Assembly: GCA_035647615.1 (NCBI GenBank)
Contig: DASRND010000006.1
Coordinates: forward strand, 1-64,000
Direction of reading: 5' to 3'
Length of the DNA stretch: 64,000 nucleotides
From: Bacteroidales bacterium
GTDB lineage: Bacteria; Bacteroidota; Bacteroidia; Bacteroidales; 4484-276
Below are positions 51,968-62,201 of this stretch, in pieces (position 1 is the stretch's first letter; each line of letters begins with the position of its first letter). Position numbers and translations under genes: made by a program. The notes under the pieces were generated by a model. The model saw only the letters and a list, made by a program, of their open reading frames with translations, made no database searches and was not told the origin of the DNA.

Positions 51968-52909
51968 ATGCAAACACGAATCACTGATCTTTTTGGCATC
52001 CGTTACCCGATTGTTCAGGCGGGGATGATTTGGTGCTCGGGCTGGAAACTGGCTTCGGCAGTGAGTAATGCAGGCGGGTTGGGACTTCTCGGTGCCGGAT
52101 CGATGCGCCCTGCAGTTTTTGAAGAGCACGTGCATAAGATGCAAAAAGCTACCGACAAGCCCTGGGGTGTCAATCTGCCACTGCTCTATCCGCAAATGGA
52201 CGAGATCATCGATATTGTTTTGCGCGAAAAGGTGCGGATTGTTTTTACCTCGGCAGGTAACCCCAAAACCTACACCGGAAGATTTAAAGAGGCTGGGATT
52301 ACGGTGGTGCATGTGATTGCAAATACGAAGTTTGCCGCCAAGGCCGAACAAGCCGGCGTGGATGCGTTGGTGGCCGAAGGTTTTGAAGCCGGCGGACACA
52401 ACGGCATCGAAGAAACCACCACCATGACGCTCATCCCGCTGATCCGCCGTCAGACGAAGCTTCCGCTAATTGCGGCCGGCGGTATCGGAACGGGCAGACA
52501 GATGCTCGCTGCTATGGCGCTTGGTGCCGAAGGCGTGCAGGTAGGAAGCCGCTTTGCTGCCAGCACAGAGTCGTCGGCACATGAGGTTTTTAAACAGAAA
52601 ATTGTTGAAGCCACCGACGGAGCTACCAAACTCTCGCTAAAAAGCATTGTTCCTGTGCGCCTTATCCGCAACAAGTTTCAGCAGCAAACCGAAGAATTTG
52701 AAAGGCGTGGCGCCAGCCCCGACGAACTGCGCGAGTTGCTGGGGCGCGGTCGTGCCCGCCTCGGCATGTTCGAAGGCGACGCCGACGAAGGCGAGCTGGA
52801 GATAGGGCAGGTGTCGGCGCTTATCGACAGCATAAAACCCGCTGCTCAGATTCTCAGCGAGATGATGGAGGAGTTTGATTCGGCAAGAGATGAATTAGTA
52901 ACTCTTTGA
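51968..52909 (+). CDS. Nitronate monooxygenase/FabK-like flavoprotein
   Basis: The 313-residue TIM-barrel flavoprotein begins MQTRITDLFGIRYPIVQAGM, typical of the 2-nitropropane dioxygenase/FabK family. VADALVAEGFEAGGHNG-type motif ALVAEGFEAGGHNGIEE and IAAGGIGTGRQMLAAMALGAEGVQVGSRF form the FMN phosphate site. It could oxidise nitronates or act as an enoyl-ACP reductase (FabK). The HGG-type His is present in GGHNG, which both groups share. No fatty-acid genes are adjacent, so the role is open. Confidence 0.85.
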   Translation: MQTRITDLFGIRYPIVQAGMIWCSGWKLASAVSNAGGLGLLGAGSMRPAVFEEHVHKMQKATDKPWGVNLPLLYPQMDEIIDIVLREKVRIVFTSAGNPKTYTGRFKEAGITVVHVIANTKFAAKAEQAGVDALVAEGFEAGGHNGIEETTTMTLIPLIRRQTKLPLIAAGGIGTGRQMLAAMALGAEGVQVGSRFAASTESSAHEVFKQKIVEATDGATKLSLKSIVPVRLIRNKFQQQTEEFERRGASPDELRELLGRGRARLGMFEGDADEGELEIGQVSALIDSIKPAAQILSEMMEEFDSARDELVTL

Positions 52910-52964
52910 GGAGTAAATAAGAAAAAAGGATCAATTTCCCATCTTTCAATATTTCCAAACAAAC

Positions 52965-54584
<1,620 letters not shown>

Positions 54585-54734
54585 TTATGTTAGTTATGCA
54601 ATATTTGGCCTTTTTTTTGAAAAACAAAATTCTCTGGTTATAGAGAAAATCAGGTTCCTGTGAAAGGATGTGTTTTATTCAGTTTCAAAATTCTCAGATC
54701 CCTAAAGTGATTCAAAGTGTAAATTTTGAGGCGG

Positions 54735-54742
54735 CAAAAGTA
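54735..54742 (-). promoter_or_regulatory. Candidate -7 box of the ABC-F gene
   Basis: CAAAAGTA reads TACTTTTG on the minus strand, a -7 match 157 bases before the ATG at 54578. The 308-base gap 54579-54886 is otherwise AT-rich and featureless. Confidence 0.35.
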
Positions 54743-54886
54743 GGCTAATCTTTTTGGCCTTTTCAGGAAGATAGTCTGATACTCAAGAAAAAATATTCGA
54801 CGTCAATAGGATTTTAAAACAATAAACGGAAGTTCTGCATTCTGATAAAGTTGTCGATGTCATAAATAAAGCTCCAACAAAAAACG

Positions 54887-55135
54887 ATGAATATGAATAT
54901 CGACGCCCGCAAAATAGAATTTGTACAAGAATTTTTAAAAGTGCAAAGTGAGGAAGTCATTTCCCGACTGGAAAAAATATTGAAAAAAGAACAAAAAACT
55001 TCTACAGAACAATTATTTGAACCAATGGCTCAGGAAGAATTGGATGGTCGAATCGATCAATCAGAATCTAATTTTCGGAATAGTCGATTTAAAACCAGTT
55101 CTGAGCTTTTAACCAAATATGAAAAGCAGCAATGA
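54887..55135 (+). CDS. Antitoxin-like small protein (orphan)
   Basis: The 82-residue charged protein (DARKIEFVQEFLKVQSEEVI, then LFEPMAQEELDGRIDQSESN and a lysine/serine-rich tail) resembles the small antitoxins that pair with RelE/ParE toxins in Bacteroidota. A second ATG at 54893 is possible. Its stop overlaps a further ATG by four bases (ATGA at 55132-55135), the normal toxin-antitoxin coupling. That frame, MKVI, hits a stop at once, and no toxin-length frame follows before the DEAD-box gene. So the antitoxin appears to have lost its partner. Confidence 0.65.
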   Translation: MNMNIDARKIEFVQEFLKVQSEEVISRLEKILKKEQKTSTEQLFEPMAQEELDGRIDQSESNFRNSRFKTSSELLTKYEKQQ

Positions 55136-55200
55136 AAGTTATTTGATTGGAATTTGTAGGGTTTCAACATCCGTAAATTTTCGGAAGAAAGAAAATGATA
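55132..55200 (+). pseudogene. Possible toxin remnant
   Basis: The ATG overlapping the antitoxin stop begins MKVI and then meets TGA, where a TGG tryptophan codon would continue a RelE-type start. The next residues, LEFVGFQHP, end at a second stop. This may be a decayed toxin gene. The evidence is only position and the first few residues. Confidence 0.25.
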
Positions 55201-55265
55201 TTTAAGTTTATAAAGCTCGTCAGATTTGTTTCAGCCTTTCTCTGTAAACTTTTGCAAATGACGCT

Positions 55266-55297
55266 TTTGTGGCTGAATAGAATAAAGTGTACTTTTG
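55266..55297 (+). promoter_or_regulatory. Promoter of the DEAD-box helicase gene
   Basis: TTTG (55266-55269), a 20-base spacer, and TACTTTTG (55290-55297) form the best match to the Bacteroidota promoter in the window. The expected transcript starts near 55303. Confidence 0.65.
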
Positions 55298-55316
55298 CCG
55301 ACCGAATATTGTGTAA

Positions 55317-55412
55317 ATGGATTTTGAGGATAAGTTGAATTCCCACCATACTGTTGCGCTGAGCGCGCCGGAAGAAATTTACCACCGTCCGGAAAAACGA
55401 CAATTAAACTAA
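55317..55412 (+). CDS. Small upstream ORF in the helicase leader
   Basis: A 31-codon frame encodes a peptide beginning MDFEDKLNSHHTVALSAPEE and ending in KRQLN. It lies between the promoter and the helicase start, ends ten bases before that ATG, and is in a different frame. It may be a leader peptide or merely a chance frame. Confidence 0.35.
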   Translation: MDFEDKLNSHHTVALSAPEEIYHRPEKRQLN

Positions 55413-55422
55413 TAAGCATTTG

Positions 55423-57156
55423 ATGACATTTGATGAAATGGGCATAGCGCCCGAAATACAACAAGCTATTTTGGCAATGGGCTTTGAGAGTCCATTGCCC
55501 ATACAGGAAAAGATTATCCCGATACTGCTCACCCGCAACACCGATATCATCGGTCTGGCGCAGACGGGTATGGGCAAAACAGCTGCCTTTGGTATTCCCA
55601 TCGTGCAGCAAACCGACGTACGTGTTAATAAACCACAGGTGGTGATACTTAGCCCGACGCGCGAGCTGTGTATGCAGATTGCCAGAGACTTGACCAATTA
55701 TGCCGTGAACACACCCGGGCTGAAGATACTGGCCGTATATGGCGGAGCCGGCATCGTGCCACAGATGAATGCGCTGAAACAAGGCGTGCAAGTAATCGTG
55801 GCCACCCCCGGACGACTGATCGACCTGATAAAACGAAAAGTTGCCAACCTCTCCTCCGTTTACCGTGTGGTGCTCGACGAAGCCGACGAGATGCTCAACA
55901 TGGGTTTTACCGACGACCTCAATACAATCCTGGATCAGGTGCCGGAAGACCGCAACACGTTGCTGTTTTCGGCTACCATGCCCTCGGAGATTCGCAAGAT
56001 TGCATCGCGCTATATGCGCAGTCCTGAGGAGATATTGATAGGCACACGCAACGCCAGCGCCGAAAATGTGAAGCATCTGCTATACACCGTGCATGCCCGC
56101 GATAAATATCTGGCGCTGAAACGTATCGCCGACTTTTATCCCAAAATTTATGGTATCGTATTTTGCCGCACCCGCATCGAAACGCAGGAGATCGCCGATA
56201 AACTGATTCAGGACGGCTACAGCGCTGACTCTCTGCACGGCGACCTGTCGCAGCCCATGCGCGACATGGTGATGCAAAAATTCAGAGTGCGCAACATTCA
56301 GTTGCTGGTGGCTACCGACGTGGCTGCCCGTGGACTGGACGTGAGCGACCTGACGCATGTAATTAATTACAGCCTGCCCGACGACTACGAGATATATACC
56401 CACCGTAGCGGCCGAACAGGTCGTGTGGGAAAAGACGGAATTTCTATTGCCATCACGCACCTTCGTGAGAAATTTGCGGTGAAAAAAATAGAGGATAATC
56501 TACACATCCGCTTCGAGCGAATGAAGATACCCACCGGCAAAGAGATTTGCGAAAAGCAGCTTTTTAATCTGGTGGATAAGATGGAACATGTGCAGATGGA
56601 CAACGAAGCCATCGACGATTTCCTGCCGGTGATCTACAAGAAGCTCGACTGGATGAGCAAGGAGGAGGTCATCAAGCGGTTTGTTTCGATGGAGTTCAAC
56701 AGGTTTTTGGATTATTACCAGGATGCCGACGAGCTAAACGAGCCTGTGGAGCAGCGCGAGCGCGGCCGCGGCCGCGACAAAGAACGCCAGCCACGCCAAA
56801 GCGATGGTAATGCCGAGAAAGGCTACACGCGCCTATTTATAAGTGTGGGCAAAATGGATGGGCTGGTTCCCGCCGGACTTATTGAGCACATCAATCGCAA
56901 CATGCCCACCGTGAAGGTACCCGTAGGCCGCATTGACCTATTGGAAAAATTTTCGTTTTTTGAAGTCAAAAGCAGCTATGCACAACAGGTGGTGGAGCAG
57001 CTCAATAACACCCGCTACCGCGGCAGTCGTATCGATATCAGCCTGGCTCAGGGCAAAGAAGCTGTGAGAGGGAAAGATGGCGGTGCAGGTAATAAGAAAA
57101 GCTATGCGCCACGTTTCGATCGCCGCTCCGACAAGCCAAAAAAGCGCAGGTATTAA
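55423..57156 (+). CDS. DEAD-box RNA helicase with DbpA-type C-terminal domain
   Basis: The 577-residue protein (from the ATG at 55423; a TTG at 55420 is not needed) has the complete DEAD-box core. Motifs are Q motif GFESPLPIQ, Walker A AQTGMGKT, SPTRELC, VLDEADEML, SAT, ATDVAARGLDV and HRSGRTGRVGK. After about residue 380 comes a basic, glycine-poor linker (REQRERGRGRDKERQP-type), then a DbpA RNA-binding domain (YTRLFISVGKMDGLVP and VKVPVGRIDLLEKFSFFEV). It probably acts in ribosome assembly or RNA unwinding at low temperature. The promoter and a small ORF lie upstream. Confidence 0.95.
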   Translation: MTFDEMGIAPEIQQAILAMGFESPLPIQEKIIPILLTRNTDIIGLAQTGMGKTAAFGIPIVQQTDVRVNKPQVVILSPTRELCMQIARDLTNYAVNTPGLKILAVYGGAGIVPQMNALKQGVQVIVATPGRLIDLIKRKVANLSSVYRVVLDEADEMLNMGFTDDLNTILDQVPEDRNTLLFSATMPSEIRKIASRYMRSPEEILIGTRNASAENVKHLLYTVHARDKYLALKRIADFYPKIYGIVFCRTRIETQEIADKLIQDGYSADSLHGDLSQPMRDMVMQKFRVRNIQLLVATDVAARGLDVSDLTHVINYSLPDDYEIYTHRSGRTGRVGKDGISIAITHLREKFAVKKIEDNLHIRFERMKIPTGKEICEKQLFNLVDKMEHVQMDNEAIDDFLPVIYKKLDWMSKEEVIKRFVSMEFNRFLDYYQDADELNEPVEQRERGRGRDKERQPRQSDGNAEKGYTRLFISVGKMDGLVPAGLIEHINRNMPTVKVPVGRIDLLEKFSFFEVKSSYAQQVVEQLNNTRYRGSRIDISLAQGKEAVRGKDGGAGNKKSYAPRFDRRSDKPKKRRY

Positions 57157-57173
57157 GCGTCTGGAAGAAGTTA

Positions 57174-57229
57174 TGAGTGGTGAGAAAGCAGAGGTGAGCG
57201 GTGAGTGGTAAGAAAGAATTAGTAGGTAG
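57174..57229. repeat. Heptanucleotide tandem array (GTGAG family), 8 units
   Basis: TGAGTGG, TGAGAAA, GCAGAGG, TGAGCGG, TGAGTGG, TAAGAAA, GAATTAG, TAGGTAG in 7-base steps, starting 17 bases after the helicase stop. Confidence 0.65.
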
Positions 57230-57276
57230 GCCGCCAGCAGTCAGAAGCTTAAGTGATGCCAGACATTTTTTTAATT

Positions 57277-57361
57277 CAATATTCTGTATTTTCTCCGACA
57301 AACTGGTTTCGACAAGCTCAACCACCGCAGGGCAGGTTTTATTCTGTATTCAATATTCAAA
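57277..57361. repeat. Two heptanucleotide blocks (CAATATT family) around a dispersed repeat
   Basis: CAATATT, CTGTATT, TTCTCCG (57277-57297) and ATTCTGT, ATTCAAT, ATTCAAA (57341-57361) flank ACTGGTTTCGACAAGCTCAA (57302-57321). The 374-base gap 57157-57530 is made almost entirely of such repeats. Confidence 0.5.
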
Positions 57362-57452
57362 AAACTTGTAAGAGATGGCAACTCTGATGGCGGAAGTGTA
57401 AACTTCCCGTTGGGCTGCGAACCCAGGGGTTTGGTTGAATCCTCATCATAGC

Positions 57453-57536
57453 TCTCTGCGTCCTGCTCTCCGCGCCCTGCTTTTCGCGTCCTGCTCTTAG
57501 CGCCCTGCGCCACGCTCTTTGCGCCGTGTGTCAGAC
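57453..57536. repeat. Heptanucleotide tandem array (GCGCCCT family), 12 units
   Basis: TCTCTGC, GTCCTGC, TCTCCGC, GCCCTGC, TTTTCGC, GTCCTGC, TCTTAGC, GCCCTGC, GCCACGC, TCTTTGC, GCCGTGT, GTCAGAC. Units alternate to give a 14-base higher-order period over the first eight. The last unit contains the stop codon of the minus-strand gene 57531-57854. Confidence 0.8.
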
Positions 57537-57854
57537 TATCGAAATCGCTGCCTTTACGGCCTGCTCCAGGATATCGATGGCGGCGTTGGCAGCGCGTTGG
57601 GCAATTGCCTTGGTGATAACAGCCATTGCGTTAAGCTCCGCTTCCAGAATCAGCTTTTCGTCGTCTATCCGCGATTTAAACTTATCCTCCGGGAGGTCGC
57701 CGCTGATGCGTAGCTCGGCAAGGAGAAACAGGCGATCTTTGCGGCGCAGTATAAACTCTTCGGCGACGCATTTCACTTCATCCCAACTGTCGGCCACGGT
57801 GTCTTTGACGCCGGCCAGCATATCGTTGATCACTTTGTTGATGTCGAGTTTCAT
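57531..57854 (-). CDS. Small helical protein of unknown function
   Basis: The 107-residue protein is soluble, with no signal, and is predicted all-helical with alternating charge: MKLDINKVINDMLAGVKDTV, then RRKDRLFLLAELRISGD and an alanine-rich C-terminus (AIAQRAANAAIDILEQAVKA). No family is recognised. The gene lies 21 bases downstream of the lipoprotein gene 57876-58355 on the same strand, so the two likely form an operon. A repeat array covers its stop codon. Confidence 0.65.
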   Translation of the reverse strand: MKLDINKVINDMLAGVKDTVADSWDEVKCVAEEFILRRKDRLFLLAELRISGDLPEDKFKSRIDDEKLILEAELNAMAVITKAIAQRAANAAIDILEQAVKAAISIV

Positions 57855-57875
57855 AATGTTTCAATTTTAAAGTTG

Positions 57876-58355
57876 TTATTCGGGTGGGTTGGTGGCTAAT
57901 TCTTTTCCTTTTTCGGCTACCTGCATCGCATAAAACAGGTCGCTGAAAGTCTTACGGTTGAGCTTTATCAGTCCGTTGCTCAGGGTGTTGTCGCTGCGGT
58001 GTTCCTCTTTGTATTTCTGCCACAGCTCCAGCGTTATCTCCACAATGCGGGTAGAGTTTTGGTTGAGCGGTTTGATTTTGTTTTGGTTCAGAAGCGAACC
58101 AAGCATCACTTCGATATCGACATATTGCGGGACAAAAAGCTCAAAGGCGCGCCCATCATTTTCGGGCCTGGTGGTTTCGAGCATCATCAGATAAAACTTG
58201 TCCACCTGCCGGGCGGTTTCTTTTATATCAGTGGCAAGCGTCGCGTCGTACTCAGGGACAAAGGTTACCCGGCAGCCATACATCGCAAAGGTTGCGAACA
58301 ATAATAACATCAGCAGCAATTTGCTGTTGCGTGTTTGGATGGTAAGATTTTTCAT
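57876..58355 (-). CDS. Lipoprotein of unknown function
   Basis: The 159-residue protein has a lipoprotein signal (LLLMLLLFATFAMYGC, Cys near residue 28). The mature part is helical: TLATDIKETARQVDKFYLMM and ELWQKYKEEHRSDN. No family is recognised. It precedes the small helical protein by 21 bases and diverges from plsC. The pair could be a membrane-anchored protein and its soluble partner, but this is only inferred from position. Confidence 0.7.
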   Translation of the reverse strand: MKNLTIQTRNSKLLLMLLLFATFAMYGCRVTFVPEYDATLATDIKETARQVDKFYLMMLETTRPENDGRAFELFVPQYVDIEVMLGSLLNQNKIKPLNQNSTRIVEITLELWQKYKEEHRSDNTLSNGLIKLNRKTFSDLFYAMQVAEKGKELATNPPE

Positions 58356-58477
58356 AACTGTTAGTATTTGAAATTTTGTAATGAGAATGTGCTTTTCTGA
58401 TCTTAACAGAACAAAGTTATTATTATAATAATCGAAGTTGCATTATTTGTTAATTTGCAAAAGATAAATTAAAACGG

Positions 58478-59212
58478 ATGCACAAACTTATAGATTATAT
58501 TTTATCGGTAGTATTTTACATTTCCTTCGCGGTGGTGGTGTTGTTTTTTCACCCGGTGCAGGTGGGAGCGCACTTGTTGTTGGGCGAGCGTGCAAGGCAG
58601 CGGGTGGTGACAGCGCTCAACTTTATGCTGCTACAGTCGATGCGCTTAGTAGGCTGCCGGTTCACTTTTCGTGGATTTGAAAAAATCCCCAAGGGCGGGC
58701 CTGTTGTCATTGTTTCTAATCATCAAAGTATGTTCGACGTCCCGGTTTTAGTGTATGGCTTCCGGCGGTTCAACCCAAAGTTTATCAGTAAGATCGAACT
58801 GGCGCGCAATTATCCCAGTATCTCCTACAATCTTCGTGCGGGTGGGTCGGCGTTGATCGACCGCAGCGACCGCGCCCAAGCCGTAAAAGAAATCACCAGG
58901 GTAGGAACGCTTATCGAAAGTACGGGCGAAGCAGTGTGTATATTTCCGGAGGGTACGCGAAGCAAAACCGCCAGGATGAAGTCGTTTATGCCCGCCGGCC
59001 TAAGTGCATTGCTGCATGCCGCCCCTTCGGCACTTATCGTTCCTTTTGCCATCGACGGTCATAACCACCTGATAAAGTATGGCGCCTTTCCGTTGCATAC
59101 CTTTCAGCGGATAACTTATACCGTTCTCGATCCCATCGAACCCAGCCAGTTTCCTGATCTGGAGATTGTAAAAATTGTCGAAGACAGGATTCGGGAGGTG
59201 TTGGAGGGATAG
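58478..59212 (+). CDS. plsC: 1-acyl-sn-glycerol-3-phosphate acyltransferase
   Basis: The 244-residue protein has an N-terminal membrane segment (SVVFYISFAVVVLFFHP) and the LPLAT motifs: block I SNHQSMFDVPVL (H-x4-D), block II GSALIDRSDRAQA, and block III FPEGTRSK. It transfers an acyl chain to lysophosphatidic acid in phospholipid synthesis. Length and motif order are normal for PlsC. Confidence 0.93.
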   Translation: MHKLIDYILSVVFYISFAVVVLFFHPVQVGAHLLLGERARQRVVTALNFMLLQSMRLVGCRFTFRGFEKIPKGGPVVIVSNHQSMFDVPVLVYGFRRFNPKFISKIELARNYPSISYNLRAGGSALIDRSDRAQAVKEITRVGTLIESTGEAVCIFPEGTRSKTARMKSFMPAGLSALLHAAPSALIVPFAIDGHNHLIKYGAFPLHTFQRITYTVLDPIEPSQFPDLEIVKIVEDRIREVLEG

Positions 59213-59333
59213 ATAGATGGCCGTGGGCAGTGTTTAGCAGGATGACTTCAACTAAAATAGTTGTGTTTTTTGTAATAAAAGTTTTTCACAATTGAAACAG
59301 ACGAAGTCAGAAAAAACTACGGACACAGCACTA

Positions 59334-60863
59334 TCAAGGTTTCTGGGTTTTTTTTAAATCGAATATATCCGTTCTCCTGTCTTCCAGGTTGCGCACGGTG
59401 CCGAAGCGGTGAAGTTCGCGAAGCAGATGGATGTCGACGTCGGCCACCAATATCATTTCAGTGTTGGGCGTTGCCTGGGCTTTGATGCCGTTGGGCGGGA
59501 ACGAGAAGTCGCAGGGGGTGAGTACCATCGATTGGGCATAACGCGTGTCCATGTTGTGTACTTTGGGCAAGTTGCCTACGCTGCCCGCGATGGCCACATA
59601 ACATTCGTTTTCGATGGCACGGGCACGGGCACAGTTGCGAACTCTTGCATATCCGTCCTGGGTGTCGGTGAGAAAAGGCACAAAAAGTATCTCCATACCT
59701 TCGAGTGCCAGCAGCCGGCTCAGCTCCGGAAACTCTACATCATAACAAATCAGGATGCCGATTTTTCCGCAATCGGTATCAAAAACCTTAAGCTGCTCGC
59801 CTTTTCCCCATCCCCAAATGTTGCGCTCGCCGGGCGTGATGTGTAGCTTTTCGTAGCGTTCGGTGGTGCCGTCGCGGCGACAGAGGTAGCCATTGTTGTA
59901 AGGCCGTTCGTCGCGCATCTCGGGCATGCTGCCGGTGATGATGTTGATGTTGTAGGCGATGGCCAGCTCGCAAAAGCGGCGCAGGATTTCCGGTGTATGT
60001 GCAGCCAGCTCGCGCAGCGCTTCGGGCTGCGACAGGTGATTGTTGTCGGCCATGAGCGGGGCATTAAAAAACTCCGGAAACAAAGCGAAGTCGCTGCGGT
60101 AGGCCGCCACTGCATCCACAAAATATTCGACTTGGGATAAAAGTTCGTCCAGATTTTTGTAATGCCGCATTTGCCATTGCACAAGTCCCAGCCGAACTAC
60201 CTTTTTTTGCACAGCAGCCACCTTGCGTTTTTTGGTGTAATAGATGTTGTCCCACTCCAGCAGCACCGCGTATTCGTTGGATTCTTTGTCGCCCTCCAGG
60301 TAATTTTTCAGCACCTTGGCCACATGAAAATCGTTAGAGAGCTGAAAGTTTAGCACCGGATCGTAAATCTCCTTTTGCTTCACCTTGTTGATGTATTCTT
60401 TGGGCGTAAGCGTGTCGGCATATTTGTGATATTCAGGGATGCGACCGCCAAAGGCTACTCCACGCAGGTTGAGCCGCTCGGCGAGGTCTTTCCGGTAATC
60501 GTAAAGTCGGCGTCCCAGGCGCAATCCTCTGAACTCTGGTTTTATAAAAATATCGATACCATACAGCACGTCGCCATCCGGCAGGTGCGTGTCGAAAGTG
60601 TAGTTGCCGGTGATTTCGCGATAGGTATGATGTTCATCAAAACTCTCGTAGTCGACGATAATGGAGAGTGCACCGCCGGCAATTTGTTGATTTACTTTTA
60701 TTACCACCTGCCCTTCGGGAAACCGCTCGATGAGACGCTGCAAATATTCACGTCCCCAAAAAGCGTTGGGCATGTGTGTGTAGGATGCCAGGGTAGCTTC
60801 TTTGAGTTGCTGATAATCGTCGAGCGTAAGAAACGATAATTCTATGTTTTCGATCGGGGCCAT
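59334..60863 (-). CDS. GNAT acetyltransferase fused to carbon-nitrogen hydrolase
   Basis: The 509-residue protein has two domains. Residues about 1-190 form a GNAT N-acetyltransferase with the acetyl-CoA loop FIKPEFRGLRLGRRLYDYRK. Residues about 225-500 form a nitrilase-superfamily amidase with the catalytic triad Glu in LFPEFFNAP, Lys in EKLHITPGE and Cys in ILICYDVEFPEL. The fusion is known in several phyla, but substrate is not certain. It could acetylate an amine and hydrolyse an amide of the same compound. No partner gene is adjacent. Confidence 0.92.
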   Translation of the reverse strand: MAPIENIELSFLTLDDYQQLKEATLASYTHMPNAFWGREYLQRLIERFPEGQVVIKVNQQIAGGALSIIVDYESFDEHHTYREITGNYTFDTHLPDGDVLYGIDIFIKPEFRGLRLGRRLYDYRKDLAERLNLRGVAFGGRIPEYHKYADTLTPKEYINKVKQKEIYDPVLNFQLSNDFHVAKVLKNYLEGDKESNEYAVLLEWDNIYYTKKRKVAAVQKKVVRLGLVQWQMRHYKNLDELLSQVEYFVDAVAAYRSDFALFPEFFNAPLMADNNHLSQPEALRELAAHTPEILRRFCELAIAYNINIITGSMPEMRDERPYNNGYLCRRDGTTERYEKLHITPGERNIWGWGKGEQLKVFDTDCGKIGILICYDVEFPELSRLLALEGMEILFVPFLTDTQDGYARVRNCARARAIENECYVAIAGSVGNLPKVHNMDTRYAQSMVLTPCDFSFPPNGIKAQATPNTEMILVADVDIHLLRELHRFGTVRNLEDRRTDIFDLKKTQKP

Positions 60864-60899
60864 AATGTGTGTTTTTAAAATAAAGTAAAGGAAATTTTC

Positions 60900-60950
60900 C
60901 TGATTTCGTCTTCAAGACCCCGTCTGGCTCCTCCCTTGAGGGGGAGGATT
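60900..60950. repeat. GAGGGGGAGG dispersed repeat
   Basis: GGCTCCTCCCTTGAGGGGGA with a short inverted core lies upstream of the GNAT-nitrilase gene. It is related in composition to the repeat inside the kinase gene at 1551-1628. Confidence 0.4.
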
Positions 60951-61019
60951 CCATCCTATTTTATCTGAAATTATTAAAACAACAATTATAAACCAAAACA
61001 GGCACCTGCTGCTGTTAGT

Positions 61020-61847
61020 TTATCTTTCCGATTTTCCGGGCATAGCTGGTGTAATGTTTAGGCCGACGCTGAAATAATGAGCCGGCCGGACAGGATTTTG
61101 CAACGTGTGCGTTTTGTATTTTAAAGGCGAATATACAGCCGAAAGTGTGTTGCCGGCGTGATAGAGATTATGGTGAAGATGTGGTGGTAGCCCGTCGAGG
61201 ATGCCGGCAAAAACATCAAAACGCGGGGTTTCGGGATTACGTGCATAATCGTGCCATACCACAATGCTTCGATCGTGCAACAGATTGGCAAAGACTTTCT
61301 GCGTATCATTTTTCACCATCTCATAGTGATGATCGCCATCGATGAAAATCAAATCATATTTCTGATTGAGACCCGCGAAATCAAAATGGGAGGTGTCGCC
61401 GCGCAAATGGGTGATGTTGGGTAGGTGGTTAGAGAAAAAACCGATTAAGTCAATATAATCCTCACTCATCCCCACCTCTCGCATTTGCTCATCCGAAAGG
61501 TTGAGTGTGGTGCAGTGTGCAGCATGTGGAGCTACGTTGGCCACGCTTTCGCCGCGCCACGTGCCTATTTCGAAATATCGGCACCCTTCGATTCCGGCAG
61601 CCAGTTGTTGAAGTAGGAAATGATCGGTAGGCAGCGAGCCGCCATCGAGAAAAGCAAAAATCGGAACCTCGCCCTTCGATGCACCCGTAATGGTGGTAAG
61701 TTCTACCACCGGCAAGCCTTGGGCAAAATGATGCAGCTTGTCGACATGCCGGCGCCAATTGTCGTCGGTGTCGATGACGTGATTGAGCAATGAAGGCTGG
61801 CGCACCAGCAAACGGATGGCTTTGAATAATTTCGCGGCTTTCGACAT
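61020..61847 (-). CDS. Class I SAM-dependent methyltransferase
   Basis: The 275-residue protein has a Methyltransf_24-type core: RYFEIGTWRGESVANVAPHA (SAM site), the acidic strand YDLIFIDGDHHYEMVKND and the loop VWHDYARNPETPRF. The N-terminal 70 residues are helical and the C-terminus is variable. Its acceptor is unknown. Such enzymes often modify sugars or lipids, but no glycosyltransferase is nearby. Confidence 0.85.
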   Translation of the reverse strand: MSKAAKLFKAIRLLVRQPSLLNHVIDTDDNWRRHVDKLHHFAQGLPVVELTTITGASKGEVPIFAFLDGGSLPTDHFLLQQLAAGIEGCRYFEIGTWRGESVANVAPHAAHCTTLNLSDEQMREVGMSEDYIDLIGFFSNHLPNITHLRGDTSHFDFAGLNQKYDLIFIDGDHHYEMVKNDTQKVFANLLHDRSIVVWHDYARNPETPRFDVFAGILDGLPPHLHHNLYHAGNTLSAVYSPLKYKTHTLQNPVRPAHYFSVGLNITPAMPGKSER

Positions 61848-61905
61848 AATTCTTTTTGGTTAGTTTCTGTCCGCAAAAGTATTTCATTTTTCAGCAATGG
61901 CTTAT

Positions 61906-62109
61906 TTATCGTTTTTGCACAGAAGCAAGCAGCAATATGCCGCCTATTAGCAGCACAATACTTACCGTGATGGGCAGCCAGCTAATGGAGCTAAAAACGA
62001 TTTCGTTGCCGAAGAGACTCAGGCTATGCGATCTGTTCATTGCCTGAATTCCAAACGCAAAAGTGCCGATGACGCCCAGGATTACGATAATGATTCCTAC
62101 AATTTTCAT
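61906..62109 (-). CDS. Small two-helix membrane protein
   Basis: The 67-residue protein has two hydrophobic segments (VGIIIVILGVIGTFAFGI and LPITVSIVLLIGGILLLAS) joined by a short polar loop, NRSHSLSLFGNE. It resembles small inner-membrane proteins of the DUF3185 type, with no known function. It stands alone, 58 bases downstream of the methyltransferase gene start. Confidence 0.65.
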   Translation of the reverse strand: MKIVGIIIVILGVIGTFAFGIQAMNRSHSLSLFGNEIVFSSISWLPITVSIVLLIGGILLLASVQKR

Positions 62110-62201
62110 GATGGTTATAGTTTTGATTTCCTCACTAAAGATTCCGACTTGATCCTATTAACAATAATATACCTAAGAGGTTAATTAATGTTCTGTTTAT
62201 T

